From Alcanivorax sp. 1008 (lineage in GTDB: Bacteria > Pseudomonadota > Gammaproteobacteria > Pseudomonadales > Alcanivoracaceae): a stretch of 64,000 nt of DNA. Location: the NCBI RefSeq assembly GCF_020667895.1, contig NZ_JAFMPS010000002.1:139131-203130 (forward strand), given 5' to 3'. Shown one piece after another: positions 24,533 to 34,683 of this stretch (its first letter is position 1; each line of letters opens with the position of its first letter). The translations under genes and the position numbers were made by a program. The notes beneath the pieces are model-generated. The model ran no database searches. It worked only from the letters and a program-made list of their open reading frames with translations, and was not told the origin of the DNA.

Positions 24533-26674
24533 CTAGCGAAGCCGCCACTGATGAAACTTGCGCACCCACTCCAACAAGCCCTGCGGCGCATGGGCTCGCT
24601 TCCACTCTCCGGCCACGTACTTGTTGGCCTCCATAAAGGTGGGATATGCATGGATGGTGCCAAGAACCTTGTTAAGGCCCAGGCCGTGGCGCATGGCCAA
24701 CACGTATTCGGCAATCATTTCGCCGGCATGTGCGCCGACAATGGTGACGCCCAGAATCTTGTCCTTGCCCGGTACAGTGAGCACCTTGATATAGCCGTAG
24801 GCTTCATCTTCCGCAATGGCGCGATCCAGATCGTCGATGCCGTAGCGGGTGATTTCATAGCTGACGCCCTGCTGCCTGGCTTCCTGCTCATTCAGGCCAA
24901 CGCGCGCCACTTGCGGGTCACTGAACACCACAAAGGGAATCACCGAGTAATCCACCTGAAACTTCCACACAAAACCGAACAGCGCGTTGACCGCCGCATA
25001 CCAGGCCTGATGGCCGGCCACATGGGTGAACTGGTATGGCCCGGTGACATCGCCGCAGGCGTAGATATTGGGCAAGCGGGTTTGCAGATACTCGTTGGTT
25101 TCGATGGTGCCGTCGCGGCGTAGCGGAATGCCGAGCACATCCAAACCCATTTCTTCCGTATTCGCTTCGCGCCCTACCGCCACTAGAATCGTATCGCCGG
25201 TAACTTTGGTGCTACTGCCCTCTTTGCCCGCCGGGGCGCATTCAATGGTGCGCCGGCTGCCTTCCAGCACCACGCCCACGGCGCGGTGGCCGGTGATCAC
25301 GCGAATGCCTTCCTGCTCGAAGCGAGCCTGCACCGCAGCGCCCACATCTTCGTCGTCGCGCGGCAGCAAGCGATCCATAAATTCAATAATGGTCACTTCA
25401 CTGCCCAGGCGCCGGAACGCTTGCGCCAGCTCGCAACCGATTGGCCCGCCGCCCAGCACCAGCAGATGTTCCGGCTGGGTTTCCAGCTGCCATAGGTTTT
25501 CTGAAGTGAGGTAGCCGGCGTGGGATAGTCCAGGGATTAGCGGCACTTTCGGGCGGCCGCCGGTGGCAATCACGATATGCCGGGCGGTTAGCGGGCGGCC
25601 CTCCACTTGCACGCTCCATGGCGTGGTCAGGGTGGCGCGGCCTTTAATGCAATCCACACCCAAAGCGCTGTAACGATCCACCGAGTCATGGGGTTCGATA
25701 TCGCCGATTACCCGCTGGATGCGTTTCATTACGGCGGGGAAGTCCACCGTCGGTGCGGATGCCTGCAAACCGAACTGCTCCGCGTTGCGAATCTGGTGGG
25801 CGGTGTGGGCCGAACGAATCAGCGCCTTGCTGGGCACGCAGCCGGTGTTCAGGCAATCGCCGCCCATCTTGTTGTCTTCGATCAGGCTGACGTTGGCTTT
25901 TACTGCGGCAGCGATATAGCTGGTCACCAGACCGGCGGCGCCACCACCAATCACAATCAGGTTGCGATCAAAGTGCTTGGGCTTTTTCCAGCCGCGATAA
26001 ACGTGGCGGCTACGGATGCGCTCCAGCAGTTTGCGGGCGATCCATGGAAACAGTGCCAGCAAGGCGAACGCACCGATCAAGCCCGGCGACAGAATGCCGG
26101 CGGTGGATTCCAGTTGCGCCAGCTGGGTGCCCGCGTTCACAAACACCAGGGTGCCGGGCAGCATGCCAAGCTGGCTGACCCAATAGAAACGCCGTGCCTT
26201 GATCTTGGTAAGGCCCATGGCAAGGTTGATAACGAAGAACGGAAACACTGGCACCAGTCGCAGGGCGAACAGGTAGAAAGCACCGTCCCGTTCGATGCCA
26301 GCGTTGATCTTGTCGAGGGAGCCCTTAAAGCGTTTGGCCACCGCATCATGGAACAGGGTGCGCGACAGCAGCATGGCCAGAGTGGCACCAATGGTGCTGG
26401 CAAACGACACCACCAGGGTGCCGGCGAACAGGCCAAAAATAGCCCCGCCAAGCAGGGTCAGCAGGGCCGCCCCCGGCAGGGACAGGGCCGCCATGATGAT
26501 ATAGGCCACAAAGTACAGGCCGAGAAGCTGGAACGGCTCGGTCTGATAGTAGCGTTGCAGGTCGTCCTGGCGGGCGCGAATCGCCTCGAAGGTCAGGTGC
26601 TGATCCAGCCCTAATCCGAACCAGGCCAGCACCGCCGCCACGATAATCGCCACCAAAACCATCTTTTTACCCAC
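24533..26674 (-). CDS. DedA/TVP38-type membrane domain fused to a pyridine-nucleotide disulfide oxidoreductase
   Basis: A 713-residue fusion. Residues about 1–225 form a TVP38/TMEM64 (SNARE-associated, DedA-like) membrane domain, with the conserved region LSLPGAALLTLLGGAIFG. From about 235 follows a full mercuric-reductase-like flavoprotein: FAD motif GGGAAGLVTSY, redox pair GGDCLNTGCVPSK, NAD motif GGGPIGCELA, FAD motif ACGDVTG, and the C-terminal HAYPTFMEANKY with the active-site histidine. The paired C-terminal cysteines needed for Hg(II) are absent, so mercury reduction is unlikely; a general membrane-tethered dithiol or quinone reductase is more plausible. It is divergent from hemB. Confidence 0.9.
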   Translation of the reverse strand: MGKKMVLVAIIVAAVLAWFGLGLDQHLTFEAIRARQDDLQRYYQTEPFQLLGLYFVAYIIMAALSLPGAALLTLLGGAIFGLFAGTLVVSFASTIGATLAMLLSRTLFHDAVAKRFKGSLDKINAGIERDGAFYLFALRLVPVFPFFVINLAMGLTKIKARRFYWVSQLGMLPGTLVFVNAGTQLAQLESTAGILSPGLIGAFALLALFPWIARKLLERIRSRHVYRGWKKPKHFDRNLIVIGGGAAGLVTSYIAAAVKANVSLIEDNKMGGDCLNTGCVPSKALIRSAHTAHQIRNAEQFGLQASAPTVDFPAVMKRIQRVIGDIEPHDSVDRYSALGVDCIKGRATLTTPWSVQVEGRPLTARHIVIATGGRPKVPLIPGLSHAGYLTSENLWQLETQPEHLLVLGGGPIGCELAQAFRRLGSEVTIIEFMDRLLPRDDEDVGAAVQARFEQEGIRVITGHRAVGVVLEGSRRTIECAPAGKEGSSTKVTGDTILVAVGREANTEEMGLDVLGIPLRRDGTIETNEYLQTRLPNIYACGDVTGPYQFTHVAGHQAWYAAVNALFGFVWKFQVDYSVIPFVVFSDPQVARVGLNEQEARQQGVSYEITRYGIDDLDRAIAEDEAYGYIKVLTVPGKDKILGVTIVGAHAGEMIAEYVLAMRHGLGLNKVLGTIHAYPTFMEANKYVAGEWKRAHAPQGLLEWVRKFHQWRLR

Positions 26675-26729
26675 AACCGCCTCCTGTGATTCGTCTCCCG
26701 GAGCGTTACACTACCCCGGTTAGCAATAA

Positions 26730-27776
<1,047 letters not shown>

Positions 27777-27793
27777 ACAATTAAATCGCAGCG

Positions 27794-27822
27794 CTGTCAT
27801 CCTGCTGACATCCTGCTGACAT
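27794..27822 (+). promoter_or_regulatory. Pho box (three PhoB repeats) upstream of ppk
   Basis: Three 7-bp direct repeats spaced exactly 11 bp apart: CTGTCAT (27794–27800), CTGACAT (27805–27811) and CTGACAT (27816–27822), each followed by a 4-base spacer (CCTG twice). The consensus PhoB unit is CTGTCAT with the same period. It starts 18 bases after the hemB stop and about 80–110 bases before ppk, so PhoB activation of ppk under phosphate limitation is expected. Confidence 0.8.
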
Positions 27823-27862
27823 AGAAACGTTGCGGAAAGATTGCACTAGTTGAACAAAGAGC

Positions 27863-27886
27863 GTTCGCGGCCAAAGCCGCTACTAC
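27863..27886. repeat. REP-like element between the Pho box and ppk
   Basis: Stem GCGGC–CAAA–GCCGC (27867–27880) flanked by CTACTAC. On the minus strand it reads GTAGTAGCGGCTTTGGCCGC, the head-plus-hairpin pattern of the REP elements common in Pseudomonas and relatives (GTAGGAGCGGCTTT type). It lies in the ppk leader, so it would be transcribed into the mRNA. Confidence 0.65.
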
Positions 27887-27904
27887 ATAGATTGGGTGGA
27901 TCGC

Positions 27905-29986
27905 ATGAATGACATGGCGGCTGGACAGCCGGCAATGGATCTAGGCAAGCCGGATTACTACATTAACCGGGAGCTAAGCCTGTTGCAGTTCAACCTGCGC
28001 GTGCTTGAGCAGGCCAGCGATGAGCGCCACCCGTTGATGGAGCGGCTTAATTTTTTGCTGATTTTCTCCAGCAACATGGACGAGTTTTTCGAGATCCGTG
28101 TGGCCGCCCTGCAAAACCAGCTGGAAACCGGGGCCGGCACACCGGGGCCAGACGGCATGCTGCCCGGCGAGATCCTCAAGCAGATCGGCGAGATTGCCCA
28201 TGAGGCGGTCAACCGTCAGTATCATTTGCTTAACGATGTGCTGCTGCCCGCACTGGCCGAGGAAGGCGTGAACTTCCTGCGCCGCGAATTCTGGACGGCA
28301 GAACAGGCCGACTGGGTAAAGCGCTATTTCCGCGATCAGATTTATCCGGTGCTGACTCCCATCGCACTAGACCCGGCCCATCCCTTCCCACGCCTGGTGA
28401 ACAAAAGCCTGAATTTTATTGTGCCGCTGGAAGGCAAGGACGGCTTTGGCCGGCAAAGCGGCCTGGCCATTGTGCCAGCGCCGCGTTCGCTGCCACGACT
28501 GATTCGCATGCCGGATGATATCTGTCAGGACGGTAACGACAATTTTGTCTTCCTGTCGTCAATGATTCACGCCCATGTCAGTGATCTTTTCCCGGGCATG
28601 AAGGCCACCGGCTGCTACCAGTTCCGGGTAACCCGTAACGCCGACTTGCAGGTCTCCAAAGATGTGGACGATCTGGCCAGCGCACTTAAAGGCGAGCTGC
28701 TGTCGCGCCGCTATGGCGATGAAGTACGCCTTGAAGTGGCCGACAACTGCCCGCGCCAGTTGATTGATTATTTGCTCAAGCAATTCGAGTTACGGGATCA
28801 GGATCTTTACGAGGTCAATGGTCCGGTAAATTTGGCTCGCATGTTCACGGATGTAAAAAAGCCGCGCCTGCATTACCCGCCCTTTAGCCCACGTACGCCG
28901 GCTGTTATCCGTAATAACGATAGTCTTTTCGACGCCATGAAGCAGGGCGATATCCTGCTACACCATCCGTTCGATTCGTTTAACCCGGTAATCAGCTTTC
29001 TTGCGGAAGCAGCTCGGGACCCCAAGGTGCTGGCCATCAAGCAAACCATTTATCGTACCGGCACCAACTCGGAAATTCTTGATCACCTGGAAACCGCGGC
29101 ACGAAACGGTAAAGAAGTTACCGCAGTGGTGGAGCTGCGCGCCCGCTTCGATGAAGAAAGTAATATTGAAGGCGCGCGGCGCTTGCAGGAAGCCGGCGCC
29201 ATCGTTGTCTATGGTGTGGTGGGCTACAAAACCCACGCCAAGATGATGCTGGTGGTGCGGCGCGAGGCGGACGGCATCAAACGCTACGCCCATCTTGGCA
29301 CGGGTAACTACCACGCCAAGACAGCCAAGATTTATACGGACTATGGTTTGCTGACGGCGGATGAAGATCTGTGTCAGGACGTGCACAAGATTTTTCTTGA
29401 GCTAACCGGCATGGGTAAGCCAGCCCGCCTTAAGCAGCTGAAGCACTCCCCTTTCACCCTGCACAAATCCATTCTTGAGCTGATCGAGTTCGAAACCGAG
29501 CAGGCACTGGCGGGCAAGCCGGCGCGCATCATTGCCAAGTTCAACGCATTGACCGAACAACAGATCATTCAGGCGCTGTATCAGGCCAGTCAGGCGGGCG
29601 TGGAAATCGATCTGATTATTCGCGGCATTTGCTGCCTGCGTCCCGGCATTCCCGGGCTCAGTGACAATATTCGGGTGCGCTCTATTATTGGCCGCTTCCT
29701 CGAACATACTCGGGTTTATCATTTTCACCACGAAGGTGAGGAGCTGGTGTATTGCTCCAGTGCCGACTGGATGGAGCGTAACCTGTTTAACCGCATTGAA
29801 ACCTGCTTCCCGATTCTTGATCCGGTGTTAAAGAAGCGGGTTATTGATGACGGCCTGATGCTATATCTGCAGGACAATTCCAGATCCTGGGCACTGGATG
29901 CGGACGGCAGCTACCGGCGCGTGGAGATTAATCCGCAGGAGCCCATGGTGGCGCAGCAGGTTCTGCTGGAAAAAATCTGCGGCTAA
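27905..29986 (+). CDS. ppk: polyphosphate kinase 1
   Basis: A 693-residue PPK1, which makes polyphosphate from ATP reversibly. Recognisable parts: N-terminal [19 protein letters not shown], the catalytic-domain block [12 protein letters not shown], the presumed phosphohistidine in [34 protein letters not shown], and the second histidine region near the C-terminus with [15 protein letters not shown]. The ATG at 27905 is chosen over an in-frame GTG at 27896; GGGTGGA lies just upstream. It ends seven bases before the end of the convergent ppx gene, so the maker and the breaker of polyphosphate face each other, and the Pho box makes ppk phosphate-responsive. Confidence 0.97.
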   Translation: MNDMAAGQPAMDLGKPDYYINRELSLLQFNLRVLEQASDERHPLMERLNFLLIFSSNMDEFFEIRVAALQNQLETGAGTPGPDGMLPGEILKQIGEIAHEAVNRQYHLLNDVLLPALAEEGVNFLRREFWTAEQADWVKRYFRDQIYPVLTPIALDPAHPFPRLVNKSLNFIVPLEGKDGFGRQSGLAIVPAPRSLPRLIRMPDDICQDGNDNFVFLSSMIHAHVSDLFPGMKATGCYQFRVTRNADLQVSKDVDDLASALKGELLSRRYGDEVRLEVADNCPRQLIDYLLKQFELRDQDLYEVNGPVNLARMFTDVKKPRLHYPPFSPRTPAVIRNNDSLFDAMKQGDILLHHPFDSFNPVISFLAEAARDPKVLAIKQTIYRTGTNSEILDHLETAARNGKEVTAVVELRARFDEESNIEGARRLQEAGAIVVYGVVGYKTHAKMMLVVRREADGIKRYAHLGTGNYHAKTAKIYTDYGLLTADEDLCQDVHKIFLELTGMGKPARLKQLKHSPFTLHKSILELIEFETEQALAGKPARIIAKFNALTEQQIIQALYQASQAGVEIDLIIRGICCLRPGIPGLSDNIRVRSIIGRFLEHTRVYHFHHEGEELVYCSSADWMERNLFNRIETCFPILDPVLKKRVIDDGLMLYLQDNSRSWALDADGSYRRVEINPQEPMVAQQVLLEKICG

Positions 29987-29993
29987 GCGCCCC

Positions 29994-31490
29994 CTACTTT
30001 ACGGTTAGGGTGTAGCCGGCGACGCGGAAAAATTCCTGCTCCTGCTCGAAGTCCGCGAGCGTTAACGGATGATCTTTCAACCAGCCGGCAGGGAATGTCA
30101 GCGCCAGCGTGTCTTCACCGGCACGCAGGCGAATATCTGGCAGCGCGGTGTCATAACGGCCGTGATGCAGCAGCGCGGCGATGCGCAGCAGCAGCGCCAG
30201 ACGCAGCAACGGCATCTGTTCTTCCGGCTGACGTTCTGCAAATGCGGCCAGCGGCACCTTGCGCCGATGGGCGCGAATCAGCAACGCTACCAGATCCTGC
30301 TCCTGACGGGAGAACCCGGACAGATCACTGTTCGATAACAGGTAGGCACCATGCTTGTGAAACTGGGCGTGGGATACCGCAAAACCCACTTCATGCAACA
30401 ACGCGGCCCAACGTAATGTATCGATCAGGGTATCGCCGGCCAGCTTCCAGCTTTTACAGGCCTGACCATGCAACGCCATGGCGGTGTCATGTACCCGCTG
30501 GGCCTGCACCTCGTCCACGCGATGACGTTTCATCATTGCCTGAATGCTGCGCTCGCGCACATCCTCGTGACTGAAGCGGCCGACCAGATCATAGAGCACA
30601 CCTTCGCGCAGGGCGCCGCTGGAGAAGTCCATCTTCTCCAGACCAAGCTGCTCGAAAATACCGGTCAGGATGGCAACGCCGGCAGGAAAGATTGCGGCGC
30701 GATCCTCACGCAGGCCTTTCAGATCCAGATTGTTGATATGGCCACTGCGCAATAGCCGTTTACGAATTTTCTGCAAGCCTTCAAGGGTGACAGCACCATC
30801 ACTCCAGCCATTGTCCTGGCATACCTGGGCAATGGCCTTGATGGTGCCCGAAGCGCCCACCGCCTGCTGCCAGCCCAGATTCCGGTATGCGGCCTCAATG
30901 GACAGCACTTCCCGCCGGGCCGCAGTAATGGCTTTGTTAAAAGGCTTCTCGGTGATCTCGCCATTGTTGAAGTAGCGCTGGCTGAAACTGACGCAGCCCA
31001 TATGCAGGGATTCGGTTTCCACGGATTCGAAGCGCTCACCAATAATCAGCTCCGTGCTGCCGCCGCCAATATCCACCACCAGCCGACGACTGCCGCCATT
31101 GTCCGGCAGAGTATGGGAAACGCCGAGATAGATGAGACGTGCTTCTTCCCGTCCGGCGACAATCTCGATGTCATGGCCAAGCAGCTTTTCCGCCCGGGCA
31201 ATGAACTGGCGGGCATTGCGCGCCACCCGCAAGGTATTGGTGCCCACCACCCGCACGGAGCCCAGCGGAATACCGCGGATGCGCTGGGCAAATCGACTCA
31301 GACAATCCAGCGCCCGTTGCTGGGCGTCCTCGGTAAGGCGGTTATCACTATCCAGCCCCGCTCCCAGCTGGACCTTTTCAGACAGGCCTTCCTGTAAACG
31401 AATCTCGTTCTGAGCAAGTACGGCCACCACCATATGGAAGCTGTTGGAGCCAAGATCAATGGCGGCGAGCTGTTTCTGTTCATCAGGCAA
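29994..31490 (-). CDS. ppx: exopolyphosphatase
   Basis: A 498-residue Ppx/GppA family phosphatase that removes terminal phosphate from polyphosphate. The actin-like (ASKHA) fold motifs are AAIDLGSNSFHMVV at the start and VVDIGGGSTELI near residue 140. The C-terminal half is the HD-like domain (LRWAALLHEVGFAVSH). Its ppk neighbour supports Ppx over GppA. Its promoter lies in the 174-base gap shared with trxA. Confidence 0.95.
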   Translation of the reverse strand: MPDEQKQLAAIDLGSNSFHMVVAVLAQNEIRLQEGLSEKVQLGAGLDSDNRLTEDAQQRALDCLSRFAQRIRGIPLGSVRVVGTNTLRVARNARQFIARAEKLLGHDIEIVAGREEARLIYLGVSHTLPDNGGSRRLVVDIGGGSTELIIGERFESVETESLHMGCVSFSQRYFNNGEITEKPFNKAITAARREVLSIEAAYRNLGWQQAVGASGTIKAIAQVCQDNGWSDGAVTLEGLQKIRKRLLRSGHINNLDLKGLREDRAAIFPAGVAILTGIFEQLGLEKMDFSSGALREGVLYDLVGRFSHEDVRERSIQAMMKRHRVDEVQAQRVHDTAMALHGQACKSWKLAGDTLIDTLRWAALLHEVGFAVSHAQFHKHGAYLLSNSDLSGFSRQEQDLVALLIRAHRRKVPLAAFAERQPEEQMPLLRLALLLRIAALLHHGRYDTALPDIRLRAGEDTLALTFPAGWLKDHPLTLADFEQEQEFFRVAGYTLTVK

Positions 31491-31598
31491 GGCAGAATCC
31501 TCCTTTATTCACGCCGATTGTACGCCCTCTGCAGGGGGATGGGATTGATCATCGTGACATCGACAGCGAATCTCTATCGACATCATCGTTACGATTCC

Positions 31599-31629
31599 TT
31601 GAAACAGCCGGGCCCGGTGCTGGTATGAT
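31599..31629 (+). promoter_or_regulatory. sigma-70 promoter for trxA
   Basis: TTGAAA (31599–31604) and extended −10 TGGTATGAT (31621–31629). The spacer of 19 bases is long, but the extended −10 compensates. The expected start is near 31636, about 30 bases before the trxA ATG. Predicted from sequence only. Confidence 0.6.
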
Positions 31630-31664
31630 GCCCGCCTGTATAAATACTTCTTCAGGAGAGAATC

Positions 31665-31991
31665 ATGAGCGGCGATATCATCCATGTCACCGATGCCAGC
31701 TTCGAGCAAGACGTACTGAAAGCCGAAGGTCCGGTGCTGGTCGACTACTGGGCGCCCTGGTGCGGCCCCTGCAAAATGATCGCCCCGATCCTCGACGAGG
31801 TGTCGAAAGAGTACGAGGGCAAGCTGACTGTGGCCAAGATCAACATCGATGAGAACCCGGACACCCCGCGCAAATTCGGCGTGCGTGGTATCCCGACTCT
31901 GGCGGTGTTCAAGGGCGGCAGTGTTGAGGCCACCAAGGTTGGTGCACTGTCCAAATCACAGCTGACCGCGTTCCTCGATAGCACCCTCTGA
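31665..31991 (+). CDS. trxA: thioredoxin 1
   Basis: A 108-residue thioredoxin, full family length, with the active site [10 protein letters not shown], the cis-proline loop FGVRGIPTL and the buried aspartate in VLVDYWA. It keeps cytoplasmic proteins reduced and serves ribonucleotide reductase and others. TTCAGGAGAG precedes the ATG. It lies upstream of rho in the usual gammaproteobacterial order. Confidence 0.97.
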   Translation: MSGDIIHVTDASFEQDVLKAEGPVLVDYWAPWCGPCKMIAPILDEVSKEYEGKLTVAKINIDENPDTPRKFGVRGIPTLAVFKGGSVEATKVGALSKSQLTAFLDSTL

Positions 31992-32005
31992 GACTGGCAG
32001 GTGGT

Positions 32006-32071
32006 GCCCGGCCATACCGGGCCATCCGTCCATTGATCACATAATGGCCGGCCGGGGCTAGACAGCCCCGG
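32006..32071 (+). other. two GC-rich hairpins in the trxA–rho gap
   Basis: Hairpin A: GCCCGG–CCATA–CCGGGC (32006–32022). Hairpin B: CCGGGGCT–AGAC–AGCCCCGG (32052–32071). Neither is followed by a T-run, so they are not standard intrinsic terminators. They may stabilise the trxA 3' end or form part of the rho leader, which in other gammaproteobacteria takes part in rho autoregulation. Confidence 0.55.
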
Positions 32072-32214
32072 TGCAGGCTGTTAGATTCCGTCAGGCGTTA
32101 GACGCTCCCTTAGACTTTCGGCCCCTCGCCGAACCCGTTTTCCCTTGCGAAAACCCTGATCCTGCACCTCCCCGGTGCAAGCCCCGATAATTTCCGGAAC
32201 CTGACCATACACCC

Positions 32215-33474
32215 ATGAATCTGTCTGAACTTAAGAAAAAGCCGATCAGCGAACTGATCGAAATCGCCAAGCAGGCGGGCCTCGATAACATGGCTCGCAC
32301 CCGTAAGCAGGATGTGATTTTTTCCATTCTGAAGAAAGTTGCCAAAAACGGTGACGATATCTCCGGTGACGGGGTGCTTGAAATTCTGCAGGACGGTTTT
32401 GGTTTCCTGCGCAGCGCCGAGGGCTCCTATCTAGCCGGCCCTGACGACATCTACGTTTCCCCCAGCCAGATTCGCCGTTTCAATCTGCGCACTGGTGACA
32501 CCATTGCCGGCAAAATTCGCCCCCCTAAAGAAGGCGAACGTTACTTTGCCATGCTCAAGGTTGATGAAATCAACTTTGACCGCCCTGAGAACGCCAAGAA
32601 CAAGATCCTGTTCGAGAACCTGACGCCGCTGTTCCCCACCGAGCGCATGGTGATGGAACTGGGCAATGGCTCCACCGAAGACATCACCTCCAGAATCATC
32701 GATCTGGTTGCCCCAATCGGCAAAGGCCAGCGCGGCCTGATCGTGGCACCGCCGAAAGCCGGTAAGACCATGCTGCTGCAGCAGATCGCCCATTCCATCG
32801 CTCGCAACAACCCGGAAGCACATATGATCGTGCTGCTGATCGACGAGCGTCCGGAAGAAGTCACTGAAATGTCGCGCACCGTGCGCGGCGAAGTGGTTGC
32901 TTCTACCTTTGACGAGCCGCCAGCACGCCACGTTCAGGTGGCCGAAATGGTGATCGAGAAAGCCAAGCGTCTGGTTGAGCACAAAAAGGATGTGATCATC
33001 CTGCTTGATTCTGTGACCCGTCTGGCCCGCGCCTACAACACCGTGCAACCAAGCTCTGGCAAGGTACTGACCGGTGGTGTGGATGCCCATGCACTGGAAA
33101 AGCCGAAGCGTTTCTTTGGTGCGGCTCGAAACATCGAAGAAGGCGGCTCGCTAACTATTCTTGCCACCGCGCTGGTAGAAACCGGCTCGAAGATGGACGA
33201 AGTGATCTTTGAGGAATTCAAAGGCACCGGCAACATGGAACTGCATCTGGACCGCAAGGTTTCCGAGAAGCGCGTGTTCCCGGCCATCAACATCAAGAAG
33301 TCCGGCACCCGTCGCGAAGAGCGTCTGGTCAGCGAAGACGAACTGAAGAACATGTGGATTCTGCGCAAGGTACTGCATCCCATGGACGAAATCGGCGCCA
33401 TCGAATTTTTGATCGACCGCCTCAAGCAAACCAAGACCAACGCCGAGTTCTTTGACTCGATGAAGCGCAAGTAA
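32215..33474 (+). CDS. rho: transcription termination factor Rho
   Basis: A 419-residue hexameric RNA helicase that ends transcription. N-terminal Rho_N ([20 protein letters not shown]), the RNA-binding fold with GFGFLRS, P-loop [10 protein letters not shown] (about 178–187), Walker [17 protein letters not shown], and the Q/R-loop regions are all present. Length and sequence are typical. A 223-base leader with hairpins separates it from trxA, and an intrinsic terminator follows. Confidence 0.98.
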   Translation: MNLSELKKKPISELIEIAKQAGLDNMARTRKQDVIFSILKKVAKNGDDISGDGVLEILQDGFGFLRSAEGSYLAGPDDIYVSPSQIRRFNLRTGDTIAGKIRPPKEGERYFAMLKVDEINFDRPENAKNKILFENLTPLFPTERMVMELGNGSTEDITSRIIDLVAPIGKGQRGLIVAPPKAGKTMLLQQIAHSIARNNPEAHMIVLLIDERPEEVTEMSRTVRGEVVASTFDEPPARHVQVAEMVIEKAKRLVEHKKDVIILLDSVTRLARAYNTVQPSSGKVLTGGVDAHALEKPKRFFGAARNIEEGGSLTILATALVETGSKMDEVIFEEFKGTGNMELHLDRKVSEKRVFPAINIKKSGTRREERLVSEDELKNMWILRKVLHPMDEIGAIEFLIDRLKQTKTNAEFFDSMKRK

Positions 33475-33482
33475 GACGATCC

Positions 33483-33510
33483 GGGCCGGCCTTAGCCGGC
33501 CCTTTCGTTT
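33483..33510 (+). terminator. rho intrinsic terminator
   Basis: Perfect 8-bp stem GGGCCGGC–CTTA–GCCGGCCC (33483–33502) followed by TTTCGTTTG. It begins nine bases after the rho stop codon. Confidence 0.88.
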
Positions 33511-33544
33511 GTATCATTTGTTTTTCGATTTTCAGGGAGCCGAC

Positions 33545-33829
33545 ATGACTGATACCACTGCCATCGAAGCCGCCGTGTTCCGCCGCCTGCTGGAGCATCT
33601 GGACAGCCGCAAGGACGTACAGAATATTGAACTGATGAATCTGGCCGGATTCTGCCGCAACTGTCTGTCGAAGTGGTACGTGGCCGCCGCTGACGAACAG
33701 GGCGTAGCTATCGACCAGAGTGCCGCCCGCGAAATTATCTACGGCATGCCCTACGACCAGTGGAAGGCAAAATATCAGACCGAAGCAACGCCAGAGCAAC
33801 TGGCCAGGTTTGCGCCACCAAAGGACTGA
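33545..33829 (+). CDS. DUF1244 family protein
   Basis: A 94-residue soluble protein of the DUF1244 family, recognised from AGFCRNCLSKWY with its CxxC pair, and from AREIIYGMPYDQWKAKYQ. The function of the family is unknown. The ATG at 33545 has GGGAG seven bases upstream; the frame is open a little further upstream into the rho terminator and was trimmed. The next gene starts four bases after its stop, so the two form an operon. Confidence 0.9.
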   Translation: MTDTTAIEAAVFRRLLEHLDSRKDVQNIELMNLAGFCRNCLSKWYVAAADEQGVAIDQSAAREIIYGMPYDQWKAKYQTEATPEQLARFAPPKD

Positions 33830-33832
33830 GCC

Positions 33833-34636
33833 GTGGCCGCTGGATCAGGCTTGCTGACCCCCATCCGCAATCTGCTGCAACAACCGCTTCCCACTGCAGT
33901 TGATCACCGGCGCATGCTGATTGTGGCGGTGGTCACGTCCGTGGCGCTGATCATCAATCATTACCTTGCCATACAAACCAGTCTTGGCGAAGGGCTGCAA
34001 TGGTTTGCCAATCTTACCGACCAATCCGTCGCTCCCTGGTTCCGCTGGCTGCGCCAGTCCCCCTGGGGAACGCTGTCAGGCCATGCCTGGTGGGGCATGT
34101 GGCTGCTGATTGGTTATGTACTGGTGCCGGTACTGGCGATCAAGCTGCTACTGCGCGAGTCACCCATGGAATACGGACTTCGCCTGAATGATGTGTTACA
34201 CCACTGGCGTTACTACGCAATCTTCGGCGGCATCATGGCCGGCATGGCCATTCTGGCTTCGTTCAACAGCACCTTTTTAAACACCTATCCTTTTTATCAT
34301 CTGGCCGGCCGTAGCTGGACTGATCTGCTGCTGTGGGAGCTGATCTATGTAATGCAGTTTTTCTGCATTGAGTTCTTCTATCGCGGCTTTCTGTTGCGCG
34401 GGCTGCAACCGTCGCTGGGCATTGGCTCGATTTACGTATCCAGTTTGGTGTACCTGACCATTCATTTGCCCAAGCCATTTCTTGAATGTGCTGGCTCGTT
34501 ATTATTCGGACTTATTCTGTGTGTGCTGGCCAGTCTTAGCCGCTCCATCTGGGGCGGTGTATTTGTTCATGTTTGTCTGGCGGTGAGCATGGACCTGTTG
34601 TCTCTGTTTCAGCGCGGCCAGCTTCCCGGCCAATAA
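33833..34636 (+). CDS. CPBP family intramembrane metalloprotease
   Basis: A 267-residue membrane protein with about seven to eight hydrophobic spans. The CPBP (Abi) motifs are recognisable: EFFYRGFLLRGL (E…R), HLPKPFLECAGSLLFGLI, and HVCLAVSMD near the end. The first motif has one glutamate rather than the usual EE pair. Members cleave or process membrane substrates, or serve protein-maturation roles; the substrate here is unknown. It starts with GTG four bases after DUF1244 and shares a two-way terminator with the PhoX-like gene. Confidence 0.85.
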   Translation: MAAGSGLLTPIRNLLQQPLPTAVDHRRMLIVAVVTSVALIINHYLAIQTSLGEGLQWFANLTDQSVAPWFRWLRQSPWGTLSGHAWWGMWLLIGYVLVPVLAIKLLLRESPMEYGLRLNDVLHHWRYYAIFGGIMAGMAILASFNSTFLNTYPFYHLAGRSWTDLLLWELIYVMQFFCIEFFYRGFLLRGLQPSLGIGSIYVSSLVYLTIHLPKPFLECAGSLLFGLILCVLASLSRSIWGGVFVHVCLAVSMDLLSLFQRGQLPGQ

Positions 34637-34640
34637 AAAA

Positions 34641-34663
34641 ATGCCCGGCACAAGGCCGGGCAT
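34641..34663. terminator. bidirectional terminator between the CPBP and PhoX-like genes
   Basis: Perfect 9-bp stem ATGCCCGGC–ACAAG–GCCGGGCAT. A-rich on the left (AATAAAAAA), which gives a T-run for the minus-strand PhoX-like transcript; less T-rich on the right. It sits between two convergent genes. Confidence 0.75.
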
Positions 34664-34683
34664 ATCAACACAAGCAGGTTAAA

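Noticed and set aside
33530-33640. Possible zinc finger in the DUF1244 protein
   Set aside because: Only one CxxC pair is present and no second pair; the family is not known to bind zinc.
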